NCBI RefSeq assembly: GCF_001660815.1
Contig: NZ_LYMI01000001.1
Coordinates: 1 to 64,000, forward strand
DNA length: 64,000 bases
Origin: Xanthomonas nasturtii
Lineage (GTDB): Bacteria > Pseudomonadota > Gammaproteobacteria > Xanthomonadales > Xanthomonadaceae
Reading direction: 5' to 3'
A model generated the notes under the pieces. The model did not search any database and was not told where the DNA came from. It saw nothing but the letters and a program-made list of their open reading frames with translations. The first letter of the stretch is position 1; every line of letters begins with the position of its first letter. The position numbers and the translations under genes are program-made. Of the stretch, positions 35,951 to 44,766 are shown in pieces.

Positions 35951-37441
35951 CTAGCCCACCAGCACGGTGGCCAATTGGCGTGGCTGGCGCGTAGCGCTGT
36001 GGGTCAGTGGCTCGGTGCGGTGTTGGCCTTCGCAGGCAATCAGGGCCGACCAGCGTGCTTCGAGCTGGTCCGAGGCCTGCGCAAACGCATCGGCCGTCAT
36101 CGTGGCGCGCGCCTGTTGCAGATCGACCTGCGTGTGCAACAGGTCGCGCACGCTGCGGTAGAACTCGGAGTCGTACGCGCCATGGAACATCATCGCCAGG
36201 TCGTCGCTGTCCTGCCAATGGGTCTTGCCGCCGAGCTGATTCTTCACTTCTTCATAAAATTTGGTGCCGGGCAACGGGTACGAAACGCTGACCCCGATGA
36301 TGTCCGGGTTGGCCTGCGTCACCAGTGCGCGTGTGGCCAGAATGTCGTCGAGTTCTTCGCCCAGATAGCCGAGCTGGATAAAAAAGCCCACGCGGATCCC
36401 CTGCGCACCCAGGCGCTCGCGCGCGGCGATCACCTCGCCAACCTGCGTGCCCTTGGTCATCTTGTCGAGAATGCGTTGGCTGCCGCTCTCCGCGCCGATC
36501 CAGGCCTCCGCGCAACCGGCGCGTGCCAGTGCGGCGGCCATGCGTTCGCTGGCAAGATCGGCGCGGGTCTGGATGGTGAACGGAATCGCGCCGTCGGCAT
36601 CGCTCAACCGCTGCGCAAAGGTCTCCACCCAGTCGATGTGGAAGCCGAAGATATCGTCGGCCATCCAGATATGCTCGGGCTGGAAACTGCGTTTGAGGTG
36701 AATCATTTCTGCGGCCACCTCTTCGGCGCCGCGACGTTTGTAGTGATTGCCCCAGATCGGCTTGGCGCACCAGTTGCAACGGAACGGGCAGCCGCGCGAG
36801 GCGGCCATGTTCAGGCTGAAGTAGCCATGCCGCTGCTGCCAGAAGCGCCGGTAGCGCGGCATGTCGACCAGATCCCATGCCGGCAGCCCGCTCAGGCGCG
36901 CGTCCGGCGGCTGCGCGCCGGGATGCACGCGCGTTGCCGCAGGCTGGCTGGTGGCGATCTGCGCCACGCCTGCCAACCAGTGTTCGATGGCGATGTCCGG
37001 CTGTGCTTCGACGCGCTCCAGCAACGTGATCAACGGGGCGATGCCTTCGCCGATCAACACCGCATGCGCGCCTGCAGCCAGGAACACATCCGGGTTGTCG
37101 GACGCATCCGAGCCGGCCACCAGCACGCGGCAGCCGGCCGCACGCGCCTGCCCGATCATGCGGCACGCCGCCTCGCGCATCCGGCTCAGGCACATCTTGG
37201 TGAGGAAGTTGAAGTTGTCTTCGTAGAACACCACCAGATCCGGCTGCGCCGCGTGCAGGGCAGCGCTGTAGTCCTCCACGTCGTCGGCCAGCATCGCATC
37301 GAACAGACTCAATGCATGCCCGCGCTCGCGCAGCAGCGCGGCGATCTGCAGCGTCGCCAATGGCGGATAGGGCTTGCCGCGCTCCCATTGCTTGGGGTCG
37401 TAACGCAAGAAATACGAATGACTGACCTGGATCTTTAGCAT
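35951..37441 (-). CDS. B12-binding-domain radical SAM protein
   Basis: 496 residues from the ATG at 37441 (MLKIQVSHSYFLRYDPKQW), preceded by GAGAG at acceptable spacing; the longer frame upstream is low-complexity. Residues about 25-160 form a Rossmann domain of the cobalamin-binding type but without an obvious DxHxxG lower-ligand motif. The radical SAM core has CPFRCNWC with Cys218, Cys222 and Cys225 for the 4Fe-4S cluster, then IWMADDIFGFHIDWVETFA and GAESGSQRILDKMTKGTQ. Overall it resembles BchE/P-methylase-type enzymes that methylate or rearrange unactivated carbons. The substrate is unknown. It shares a divergent promoter region with the HprK-like gene. Confidence 0.88.
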   Translation of the reverse strand: MLKIQVSHSYFLRYDPKQWERGKPYPPLATLQIAALLRERGHALSLFDAMLADDVEDYSAALHAAQPDLVVFYEDNFNFLTKMCLSRMREAACRMIGQARAAGCRVLVAGSDASDNPDVFLAAGAHAVLIGEGIAPLITLLERVEAQPDIAIEHWLAGVAQIATSQPAATRVHPGAQPPDARLSGLPAWDLVDMPRYRRFWQQRHGYFSLNMAASRGCPFRCNWCAKPIWGNHYKRRGAEEVAAEMIHLKRSFQPEHIWMADDIFGFHIDWVETFAQRLSDADGAIPFTIQTRADLASERMAAALARAGCAEAWIGAESGSQRILDKMTKGTQVGEVIAARERLGAQGIRVGFFIQLGYLGEELDDILATRALVTQANPDIIGVSVSYPLPGTKFYEEVKNQLGGKTHWQDSDDLAMMFHGAYDSEFYRSVRDLLHTQVDLQQARATMTADAFAQASDQLEARWSALIACEGQHRTEPLTHSATRQPRQLATVLVG

Positions 37442-37657
37442 CTGCACAAGGCTCTCGTTCTGGCGCCAGGTGGGCGCAGCGGCGGCGTGCGCAGACACCG
37501 GCATTCGGCTCGGCAGTAGGTGCGCATGCAGGCGGCTTTGGTTGCGCCGCTGCGCTGCGCGGTTGCAACGCGTTGTGCATCGGCATGGCGGCCGGTGATG
37601 CAACCTTTCTGTAGGGAGTCAGCACACACCGGCTGAATCAGAGCATTGGATACGGGC
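37442..37657. promoter_or_regulatory. Divergent promoter region between radical SAM and HprK-like genes
   Basis: 216 bases from which both strands must be transcribed. No consensus promoter is evident by eye. A 36-codon plus-strand frame at 37526-37636, starting MQAALVAPLRCAVATRCASA with three cysteines, ends 21 bases before the kinase start. A TAGG lies upstream of its ATG. Evidence that it is real is weak. Confidence 0.35.
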
Positions 37658-38716
37658 ATGCCGCAGTCGGCTGCGTGGGCGCAACACACGCCGGTGAGCG
37701 ATGGCACGCTGGCCTTCGCAGCAGGGGCTGCAGTGGCGGCAGATCCGTTCGGCGAACAGCGGCCGCGGCGCCTGGTCGTGCGTCGGCAGATTCTCGGCGC
37801 GCTGTTCCATTTCCAGAGCGATAGCGAAGCGCTATTGGCGCTGGTCGATGCCGCCTATGCCGGCCTGCCGGCGCATCGCTTGCCCGGCGCGCCGGACTTT
37901 CATGTCACGCTGGACTTGCTGCCGCGTGCGCCCGGCAGCATCGGTGCAGAACCGCCGCCGGTGCGTACGCATGCCAGCGGCGGCCTGCTGTGCGGCGTCA
38001 TGGATGGCCACAACTACCTGATGGTTTCGGTGCCGCAGCGCCGCGCAATGCTGGTGGTTTCCGAGGACATGCTCGCCCATGCGTATCACGTGCGTTACGA
38101 ATTGATCGAATTTGCGGTATTCCTGCTGGCCGCGCGTGGCATCGGCTTGGTGCCGCTGCATGGCGCCTGTGTCGGTCACCGCGGCCGCAGCGTGCTGCTG
38201 CTCGGTGCCAGCGGTGCCGGCAAATCGACGCTGGCCTTGCACAGCCTGCTGCATGGCTTGGACTTCATTGCCGAAGACGGCGTCTTCGTGGCGCCGGACA
38301 GCCTGCTGACGACCGGTGTCGCCAATTTCCTGCACTTGCGTGCCGAAGCGCTGGGTCTGGTCGACGCGCAGACGCGCGCGTGGATCGCGGGATCACCGGT
38401 GATCCGGCGCCGCAGCGGCGTGAAAAAATTCGAGGTCGATATTCGCCATGGCCACGCGCATCTCGCGCCCAGGCCAATGCAGTTGCATGCGGTGGTGATG
38501 GTGTCCAGAACGCCGGCCAGCGCATCTGCGCAGCGCCTGGTTCCGTTGCCGGCCGAGCACATCGCCGCCTGCCTGGCCCACGATCAACCGTATGCAGCGG
38601 GTCAGCCCGGCTGGCAGCGGTTTGTCGAGCAGGTAGAGCGCATCGGCATGTTCACCCTGCACCGTGGCACGCATCCGCAGGCGTCGGTGGATGCGCTGCT
38701 GCAGCTGTTGCAATGA
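37658..38716 (+). CDS. HprK-like serine kinase-fold protein (HprK-related kinase A type)
   Basis: 352 residues from ATG 37658; a TTG at 37646 is possible. The C-terminal domain has the P-loop LLLGASGAGKSTLALHSLL near residue 185, followed by GLDFIAEDGVFVAPD, as in HPr kinase/phosphorylase C-terminal domains. The N-terminal part is not the HprK N-domain and is specific to the related proteins of polysaccharide and peptide clusters. It is not expected to act on HPr. A role in phosphorylating a biosynthetic intermediate, or in regulating the exporter, is inference. The ABC exporter gene follows on the same strand. Confidence 0.85.
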   Translation: MPQSAAWAQHTPVSDGTLAFAAGAAVAADPFGEQRPRRLVVRRQILGALFHFQSDSEALLALVDAAYAGLPAHRLPGAPDFHVTLDLLPRAPGSIGAEPPPVRTHASGGLLCGVMDGHNYLMVSVPQRRAMLVVSEDMLAHAYHVRYELIEFAVFLLAARGIGLVPLHGACVGHRGRSVLLLGASGAGKSTLALHSLLHGLDFIAEDGVFVAPDSLLTTGVANFLHLRAEALGLVDAQTRAWIAGSPVIRRRSGVKKFEVDIRHGHAHLAPRPMQLHAVVMVSRTPASASAQRLVPLPAEHIAACLAHDQPYAAGQPGWQRFVEQVERIGMFTLHRGTHPQASVDALLQLLQ

Positions 38717-38799
38717 GCAGCTGCACGCGAGCGCGCGGTATGACGAGTACACAACAGGCCGTCGTGGCGCGCTGGGGCATGCATGTCGCGCGCGGCTGA
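38713..38799 (+). CDS. Possible 28-residue ORF between kinase and exporter genes
   Basis: A short frame starts with ATGA overlap on the HprK-like stop and runs 28 codons into the first bases of the exporter gene in another frame. The peptide starts MSSCTRARGMTSTQQAVVAR and ends GMHVARG. A single chance overlap of this kind is not rare, and there is no family evidence. Confidence 0.2.
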   Translation: MSSCTRARGMTSTQQAVVARWGMHVARG

Positions 38800-40567
38800 A
38801 CTGCAGGCAATCTCAGCGCAGCAGCGCATGCGCACTGCGCTGCGCCACTTCGCAAGCACCCTGGTTCCGGCCGACATGCCCACCATCGCACTGTATGTCG
38901 CGTTATCGCTGGCTGCCGCGCTGGTCGGCAGTATCGTGGCGGTGTGCCTGTTGCCGCTGGTGCAACCCGGCCACAGCGTGCAGCTGGCTGGCTATCGTCT
39001 GGCATTGCCAGGCGGGCTGGCGATGCAGGCGGGCCTGTTCGTGGCGGTGAGCCTGCTGTTTGCCGCATTGCGCTGGCAGAGCGCGCGGCTGGCTGCGCGC
39101 TTGACCAGCCGTTATGCCATCGGTCTGCGCGGACGCGTGCATGCGGCGCTGATCGACGCGCCGCTGCCGGCCTTGTCCGGCGCCAGCTCGGCCGAAATCG
39201 CCAATGTGCTCACCTACAACATCGAGATCGCCACGCAAGGCTTCAGTGCTGTGCTGCAGCTGCTGATCGCGGCCATCACCGCGCTGGTGAGCGTGTGCAT
39301 CGCAGTGCTGATCGCACCTGCGCTCTTGATCGCCACTCCGCTGCTGGTGGTGCTGGCATGGTTGGGCCTGCATTCCTCCAGCAGCGACGCACAGGCCCGC
39401 ATCAGCCGTGCCTATGTAACCGACATGACGCAGCTGTTCTGGTTGAGCGAGGATTTTCCGCGTCGTTTGCGCCACGTGCGCTCGTTTCAGCGCGAAGACC
39501 TCGAAACCCGCCATTACGAGCGCATTTCGGCGCGATTGGGGCATGGGTATGCACAACAGCAGGAGCTGGTCGCCGGCAGCCGGCTGTTGCTTGAGCTCAC
39601 TGCGGTGGTCGCCATCGCCGGCATCCTGGTGCTGGCCAATCGCTGGCAGGGTGCCGATCGCGCTGCGCTGATCACCGTCAGCTTGTTGCTTGGTCGGTTG
39701 CTGCCGTACCTGGTCACCACACGGCAAAGCGTGCAGCAATTGCGTTCGGCGTGGCCGGCGCTGCAGCTGTGGCGCCGCTACGTGGACCTGGGCGCTGCGC
39801 GCGCACACGCCCCACAAGACACCGCGGAGCCACTACCGGCCGCGCTGCATCTCGAACACATCGGGCTGGCGCCGCCGCTGCCGCAACTCGCCATCGAATC
39901 GTTGTTGTTGGTGCCGGGTCAGATGACGCTGGTGGTCGGCGCCTCCGGCGTGGGCAAGAGCAGCCTGATGGATGTCCTTTCCGGGCAGACGCCGCCGGCG
40001 CAATTCGTTGCGCACATGGGCGGGCGCCGGCTGACGTTTTCGGCTTATGGATATCTAATGCGACACAGCGCCTACATCGGCCAGGGTGTGCGGCCATGGC
40101 AACACACGGTGCGCGATTGCCTGCAGTGGGCGCTGCCCGGCGCCTCCGACGCACGCATGTGGGAGGTGCTGGCCGATGTCGGCCTGCGTGCGCGCCTGCA
40201 GCGCGACGCGCAAGGTCTGGCCACGCCGATCAACGCGCACGCTGGGCGCCTGTCGGGCGGCGAATCGCAACGCCTGCTACTGGCGCAGGTGCTGCTGCGT
40301 CAGCCGACCTTGGCGCTGCTGGACGAAGCAACCAGCGCCCTGGATGCCGATGCCGAGCATCAGGTGCTCAGCACTTTGCGCGCGCGCCTGCCGCACACGG
40401 TGCTGGTGGTGGTCTCGCATCGCACCAGCCTGGCCGCAGTAGCGGACCGCACGCTGGAATTGGGCGCTGTGCGTGCTACGCCAATGCACGCCAGCGCGCC
40501 GGAGTGCGCTACGACACCGCATGCGAGGAGCGCGTCACGCACGCCGGCGCCTTTCGGACCTCGCTAG
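38783..40567 (+). CDS. ABC exporter, fused membrane and ATPase domains
   Basis: A 594-residue half-transporter. Residues about 30-315 contain six membrane helices; about 340-560 form the ATPase with Walker A VVGASGVGKSSLMDVLSG, signature LSGGESQRLLLAQVLL and Walker B LALLDEATSALD, then the switch His in VVSHRTSL. It has no C39 peptidase domain. Fused ABC proteins of this build export peptides, lipids or small glycoconjugates. The C-terminal 30 residues are low-complexity. It may export the product of this locus in parallel to, or instead of, the Wzx route. ATG at 38828 is an alternative start. Confidence 0.9.
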   Translation: MSRAAELQAISAQQRMRTALRHFASTLVPADMPTIALYVALSLAAALVGSIVAVCLLPLVQPGHSVQLAGYRLALPGGLAMQAGLFVAVSLLFAALRWQSARLAARLTSRYAIGLRGRVHAALIDAPLPALSGASSAEIANVLTYNIEIATQGFSAVLQLLIAAITALVSVCIAVLIAPALLIATPLLVVLAWLGLHSSSSDAQARISRAYVTDMTQLFWLSEDFPRRLRHVRSFQREDLETRHYERISARLGHGYAQQQELVAGSRLLLELTAVVAIAGILVLANRWQGADRAALITVSLLLGRLLPYLVTTRQSVQQLRSAWPALQLWRRYVDLGAARAHAPQDTAEPLPAALHLEHIGLAPPLPQLAIESLLLVPGQMTLVVGASGVGKSSLMDVLSGQTPPAQFVAHMGGRRLTFSAYGYLMRHSAYIGQGVRPWQHTVRDCLQWALPGASDARMWEVLADVGLRARLQRDAQGLATPINAHAGRLSGGESQRLLLAQVLLRQPTLALLDEATSALDADAEHQVLSTLRARLPHTVLVVVSHRTSLAAVADRTLELGAVRATPMHASAPECATTPHARSASRTPAPFGPR

Positions 40568-40703
40568 TGGCCGGCAAACGTGTCGAGCAATCGTCATGCC
40601 TGCATCGACAGCGCGTAGCGCTGCGCACCTACGCCACCGCAGTGTGCGCACCGTGCTCATGGCCCCCCAGCTTGGCATTACAGGGTTGTTTCGTTAGCTG
40701 CGC

Positions 40704-42113
40704 TTAGCCGGCAATATCTTCCAGCGCACGATTGCGCGTGCGTGGGCCGAACAGCGCAATCACGCTCGCCACGATCGACATGCTGAGCGCGATGAAGGCC
40801 AGCACGCCATGGCTGCCGACCTGCGCGAGCAACCAGCCGATCAGCACGCTGCTCACCGCCGTGGAGAGGCGACTGAACGAATAGCAAAAGCCCACCGCAC
40901 GCGCGCGCAGCCCGGTCGGGAACAGTTCGGCCTGATACCCGTGGTAGGCAAAGCTCATCCACGCATTGCAGAACGCAATCATCGCTCCGCACAGCACCAT
41001 GCCGACAGCCTCATGCTGCAACGCGAACAGCCCGCCGAACAGGACCGCCCCCAGCGCCGATGCGGTGATCTGCCATTTGTTTTCCCAGCGCTGTGCAAAG
41101 CGCAGCAACAGCAGCGGCGCCAGCGGGTAAGCCAACGAGATCGCAAAGGAATACGCAAGGCTCTTGGTCACCGCGGTGCCCTGCGCCGAGATGAGCGCCG
41201 GCAGCCAGTTGCCGAAACCGAAGAAGCCGATCGCCTGGAACACATGGAACACCACCAGCATGCCGATGCGCCCACGATACGGCGCGCGCCACAGCAGCGT
41301 GCTTGGCATGTCGCCGGCAGGCGAGGCTGCGGCGACCTGTGGCTCGGGCAATGGGGTGCCAACGTCGTGCAGGCAGCGCGCCTCCAGTGCTGTCACCACT
41401 GCATCCGCTTCCGCATGCCGGCCTTGTGCGGCCAGCCAGCGTGCCGATTCGGGCAAGCGGCTGCGCAGCCACCAGATCCCCAGCGCAAATACACCGCTGA
41501 GCAATACCACCCAACGCCAGCCGCTCACGCCCAGTGGTGCATGCGGCACCAGCATCCACGCGGTCAGTGCGACGGTGGGCACCGCCAGAAACTGCACGAA
41601 GAACGCAAACGCGAACGCCGCGCTGCGCATGTGCCGCGGCACCAGTTCGGACAGATAGGTGTCGATGGTCACCAGCTCGATCCCCAATCCGATGCCGACC
41701 ACAAAACGCAGCACGATCACACCGGTGGCGGTGCTTTGCAGACCCATCGCCACGGTGGCGGCGGTGTACCAGATCAAGGCGAAGGTAAACACTGGCCGAC
41801 GCCCGAACCGGTCGGCGAACGGACTCAACAGCGCGGCACCCACAAACAAGCCAAAGAAGGTAGCCGCTGCAAAGGCCGCCTGATCGGACATGCCGAACGC
41901 CCCGTCCGCACCGCTGGCAAAAATGCCATCACGGATCAGCCCGGGGCTGATGTAGGCGGTCTGGAACAGGTCGTACAACTCGAAGAACCCGCCCAGCGCC
42001 AGCAACCCTACCAACCGCCATAGCGTGGCACTCGCCGGCAAGCGATCGATCCGCGCTGCAATCAGTGCAGAAGGCGAGGGCGGTGCAACGGCAGGTGCGT
42101 CGATCGGGGACAT
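40704..42113 (-). CDS. MFS transporter of the sugar/aromatic acid:proton symporter type
   Basis: A 469-residue permease with 12 helices. The loop 2-3 motif ADRFGRRPVFTFALI and the motif after helix 4 (RFVVGIGLGIELVTIDTYLSELV) are typical of the sugar porter and metabolite:H+ symporter families. RGRIGMLVVFHVFQAIGFFG begins the second half. The substrate cannot be deduced. It is transcribed alone and faces the exporter gene, so it marks the edge of the polysaccharide locus. Confidence 0.9.
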   Translation of the reverse strand: MSPIDAPAVAPPSPSALIAARIDRLPASATLWRLVGLLALGGFFELYDLFQTAYISPGLIRDGIFASGADGAFGMSDQAAFAAATFFGLFVGAALLSPFADRFGRRPVFTFALIWYTAATVAMGLQSTATGVIVLRFVVGIGLGIELVTIDTYLSELVPRHMRSAAFAFAFFVQFLAVPTVALTAWMLVPHAPLGVSGWRWVVLLSGVFALGIWWLRSRLPESARWLAAQGRHAEADAVVTALEARCLHDVGTPLPEPQVAAASPAGDMPSTLLWRAPYRGRIGMLVVFHVFQAIGFFGFGNWLPALISAQGTAVTKSLAYSFAISLAYPLAPLLLLRFAQRWENKWQITASALGAVLFGGLFALQHEAVGMVLCGAMIAFCNAWMSFAYHGYQAELFPTGLRARAVGFCYSFSRLSTAVSSVLIGWLLAQVGSHGVLAFIALSMSIVASVIALFGPRTRNRALEDIAG

Positions 42114-42511
42114 GGGCAGACAGGCGTAGACAGGGTGGCGCCATCATAGCCAGCGTCCAGATCTCACAGCGGCCACGCTTCGTCGAGCAGTCAAAGGGTT
42201 CGTCTGCAAGCGCGATGGCGCTGGGCGTGAACGTGCGGGTAGCGGCAAGGGCAGCAACCACACCCACACCAAAACCAACGGACAGCACGCTCAGTCAGCA
42301 CCGACCACCAACGCGCTCACGTAATAGACCTCTCGCCCGGGGCAAGAGGGCACGGTGTGCGCGCCCGGTGCACATGCTTTGGAGTGCCCCCGCGGCACAA
42401 GCGCGGACCGGCGCGCGAGAGGGGGAGAGGGGGAGAGGACGCCGAGCGGAACCCTCGTGCATTCAACGTCCACCAGGCTTCGCCCGTACCCTCATCCGGC
42501 GCTATGCGCCA

Positions 42512-42563
42512 CCTTCTCCCGATGGGAGAAGGATAAAAGCCCCTCTCCTGCGGGAGAGGGGTT
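42512..42563. repeat. Pair of palindromic intergenic repeats
   Basis: Two adjacent hairpins: CCTTCTCCC-GAT-GGGAGAAGG at 42512-42532, then CCCTCTCC-TGC-GGGAGAGGGG ending near 42562 and followed by TTGGGGTGAGGGT. The same units recur near 44608, 51455 and 55941-56171 in this window, in both orientations. Confidence 0.8.
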
Positions 42564-42791
42564 GGGGTGAGGGTCCCTGTGCCGAGAGTCGAGCAGGCCA
42601 CGAAGCACTCCGCCTCATTGCGGCGCCCCGGCATGCATGCAGAGGCGCCTGGTATCGAAATGATGCAATTGCACTCCGACGCCGACGCCGACGCCGACTC
42701 CGTACTCGCACCTGCACCTGCACCCACGGAAGCGAAGCCAGCGCGAACAGGCCGTCACATCACCCATGCGCCGCACCCGACCAGCACCCGC

Positions 42792-42854
<63 letters not shown>

Positions 42855-43008
42855 GCCCTCGCCAAGCTCAACAACGCATCTACCACTACTCAGCCCCCCG
42901 TTGTCCGACTCCTGGAATGCTGTAATCCCCTCAGCACCCGCCAGGCGGCTGGCAATGCCGCCCGGGCAGCCCCATCTCTTGCACATCATTCTTTCCCGGA
43001 ATCATCCG

Positions 43009-44010
43009 ATGCCCCCCATTTCCGTGCTCGATCTGGCGCCGGTCTGCGAAGGCAGCGACACCACCCACGCCTTCGCCAACATGCTCGATCTGGCCCAGCA
43101 CGCCGAGCGCTGGGGCTACCAGCGTTACTGGCTGGCCGAACACCACAACATGCCGGGCATCGCCAGCGCCGCCACCGCGGTGTTGATCGGCCATGTCGCC
43201 GGCGGCACCACGACCATTCGCGTGGGCGCCGGCGGCATCATGCTGCCCAATCACGCACCGCTGCAGGTCGCCGAACAATTCGGCACGCTGGCCTCGCTGT
43301 ATCCACAGCGCATCGACCTGGGCCTGGGCCGCGCGCCCGGTACCGACCAGCCCACCGCACGCGCCTTGCGCCGTTATTTCGACAGCGCCGACCACTTCCC
43401 GCAGGACGTGGCCGAACTGATGCGCTATTTCGCGCCGGCGGTGCCAGGGCAGTTGGTGCAAGCCGTGCCCGGTGCGGGGCTGAACGTGCCGGTCTGGCTG
43501 CTGGGTTCGAGCCTGTTCAGCGCACGCCTGGCGGCAGCGATGGGATTGTCGTTCGCGTTCGCCTCGCACTTCGCACCCGACGCGATGGACGAAGCGGTGG
43601 CGATCTATCGCCGCGAATTCCGCCCGTCCGCACAGCAGGCCAAGCCGCACGTGATGCTGGCCTTGAACGTGGTGGCAGCCGACACCGAAGCGCAGGCACG
43701 TCGTCTGTTCACCACCCAGCAACAGAGCTTCGTCAATCTGCGGCGCGGCAAGCCGGGCAAGATTCCGCCGCCGATCGATGACATCGACAGCTTCTGGCAG
43801 CCGCATGAGCGTTTGGGTGTGGAGCGCGCGCTGGCCTGCACGGTGCTTGGCGATGCCGAACAGATCGGGCAGGGCGTGGTCGATTTCATCGAGCGTCATC
43901 GCCCCGACGAACTGTTGTTCACCGCCAACATCTACGACCATGCCGCGCGGTTGCGTTCCTTCGAAATCGCCGCTGCGGCATGCCGCGAGCTGGACGTGAC
44001 CACAGCGTGA
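43009..44010 (+). CDS. Luciferase-like (LLM class) flavin-dependent monooxygenase
   Basis: A 333-residue TIM-barrel flavoenzyme with the family opening [17 protein letters not shown], then [39 protein letters not shown] and [13 protein letters not shown], which are hallmarks of the MsnO8-type branch. It uses FMNH2 supplied by a reductase; the organic substrate is unknown. The ATG at 43009 is chosen because the upstream in-frame extension is encoded by the CACCCT repeat and intergenic sequence. The FMN split-barrel gene follows after 60 bases. Confidence 0.92.
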   Translation: MPPISVLDLAPVCEGSDTTHAFANMLDLAQHAERWGYQRYWLAEHHNMPGIASAATAVLIGHVAGGTTTIRVGAGGIMLPNHAPLQVAEQFGTLASLYPQRIDLGLGRAPGTDQPTARALRRYFDSADHFPQDVAELMRYFAPAVPGQLVQAVPGAGLNVPVWLLGSSLFSARLAAAMGLSFAFASHFAPDAMDEAVAIYRREFRPSAQQAKPHVMLALNVVAADTEAQARRLFTTQQQSFVNLRRGKPGKIPPPIDDIDSFWQPHERLGVERALACTVLGDAEQIGQGVVDFIERHRPDELLFTANIYDHAARLRSFEIAAAACRELDVTTA

Positions 44011-44070
44011 TTCACGTCGCTTTGCGCGGCGATCCGTTGTGATGCGTGCACATCCATTGGGAACACCCGC

Positions 44071-44571
44071 ATGCAATTTCAGGAACGCAGCGAGAGCATC
44101 AAGCAGTTGGCCGCGTTGATTCGCGGCGTGGACATCGCGATGTTCACCACCGTGTCGGCCGACGGCAAACTGGTGAGCCGCCCGCTGGGCACGCAGGAAG
44201 TCGAATTCGATGGCGACCTGTGGTTCGCCACCGCCGCCGACAGCCCGAAAGTGGCGGAAATCGCCGCCGACCCGCGCGTCAATGTGGCGTATGCCTCGGC
44301 GTCGAAAAATACCTATGTATCGGTGGCCGGCACCGCACGCGTGGTCCACGACCGCGCCAAGATCGACGAACTGTGGTCGCCGGCGATGAAGGTATTTTTT
44401 CCGGGCGGCAAGGACGACCCGAACCTGCGTTTGATCCACGTGCGCGCCGAATCGGCCGAATACTGGGATGGCCCCAGCGGCTTGCTTGGCAAGGCGCTGT
44501 ATTTCGTGATGACGGCAGTGACCGATGACACCGCCAGCCTCTCGGACAACCGCGTGGTCGATCTGAAGTAA
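44071..44571 (+). CDS. Pyridoxamine 5'-phosphate oxidase-like FMN-binding protein (general stress protein 26 type)
   Basis: A 166-residue split-barrel flavin protein. Family motifs include MFTTVSADGKLVSRPLGTQE, DLWFATAADSPKVAEI and YVSVAGTARVVHDRAKIDELW. Members bind FMN or FAD and are linked to stress responses; a catalytic role is unproven. The length is normal. It is probably co-transcribed with the monooxygenase, and a repeat hairpin at 44608 follows it. Confidence 0.92.
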   Translation: MQFQERSESIKQLAALIRGVDIAMFTTVSADGKLVSRPLGTQEVEFDGDLWFATAADSPKVAEIAADPRVNVAYASASKNTYVSVAGTARVVHDRAKIDELWSPAMKVFFPGGKDDPNLRLIHVRAESAEYWDGPSGLLGKALYFVMTAVTDDTASLSDNRVVDLK

Positions 44572-44607
44572 CGCCCGAGTCTGCCACCGCGCCGCACGGC
44601 GCGTAAG

Positions 44608-44630
44608 CCCCTCTCCCCGCGGGAGAGGGG
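44608..44630 (+). terminator. Palindromic repeat acting as likely transcript end
   Basis: CCCCTCTCCC-CGC-GGGAGAGGGG, a perfect 10-bp stem 37 bases after the stop of the split-barrel gene. It belongs to the same family as the repeats at 42540 and 55941-56171. No T-run follows, so termination is inferred from position. Confidence 0.5.
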
Positions 44631-44766
44631 TCGCCGAGGATGCAATGCTGCGATGCGTTACAAAGGCCCACGTGCTGTATAGCCAGCCAGGCCTGATGCA
44701 ACCATCTCTTGCAGCACTGGAAAACGCGTGGCCACACACGTTACACACCGTGCAGCCACTGCAGCC

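Noticed and set aside
37442-37603. N-terminal extension of the radical SAM protein
   Set aside because: Low-complexity Arg/Ala/His sequence; the start at 37441 has a ribosome site and begins the folded domain.
34679-40567. A lasso-peptide cluster
   Set aside because: There is no asparagine-synthase-like cyclase, transglutaminase-like protease or PqqD-type carrier, and no precursor with the expected leader and core.
42931-44748. A 605-codon minus-strand open frame across the luciferase-like and split-barrel genes
   Set aside because: It lies opposite two clear genes and its residues are those of antisense high-GC DNA (His, Arg, Gln, Ala rich) with no domain pattern.
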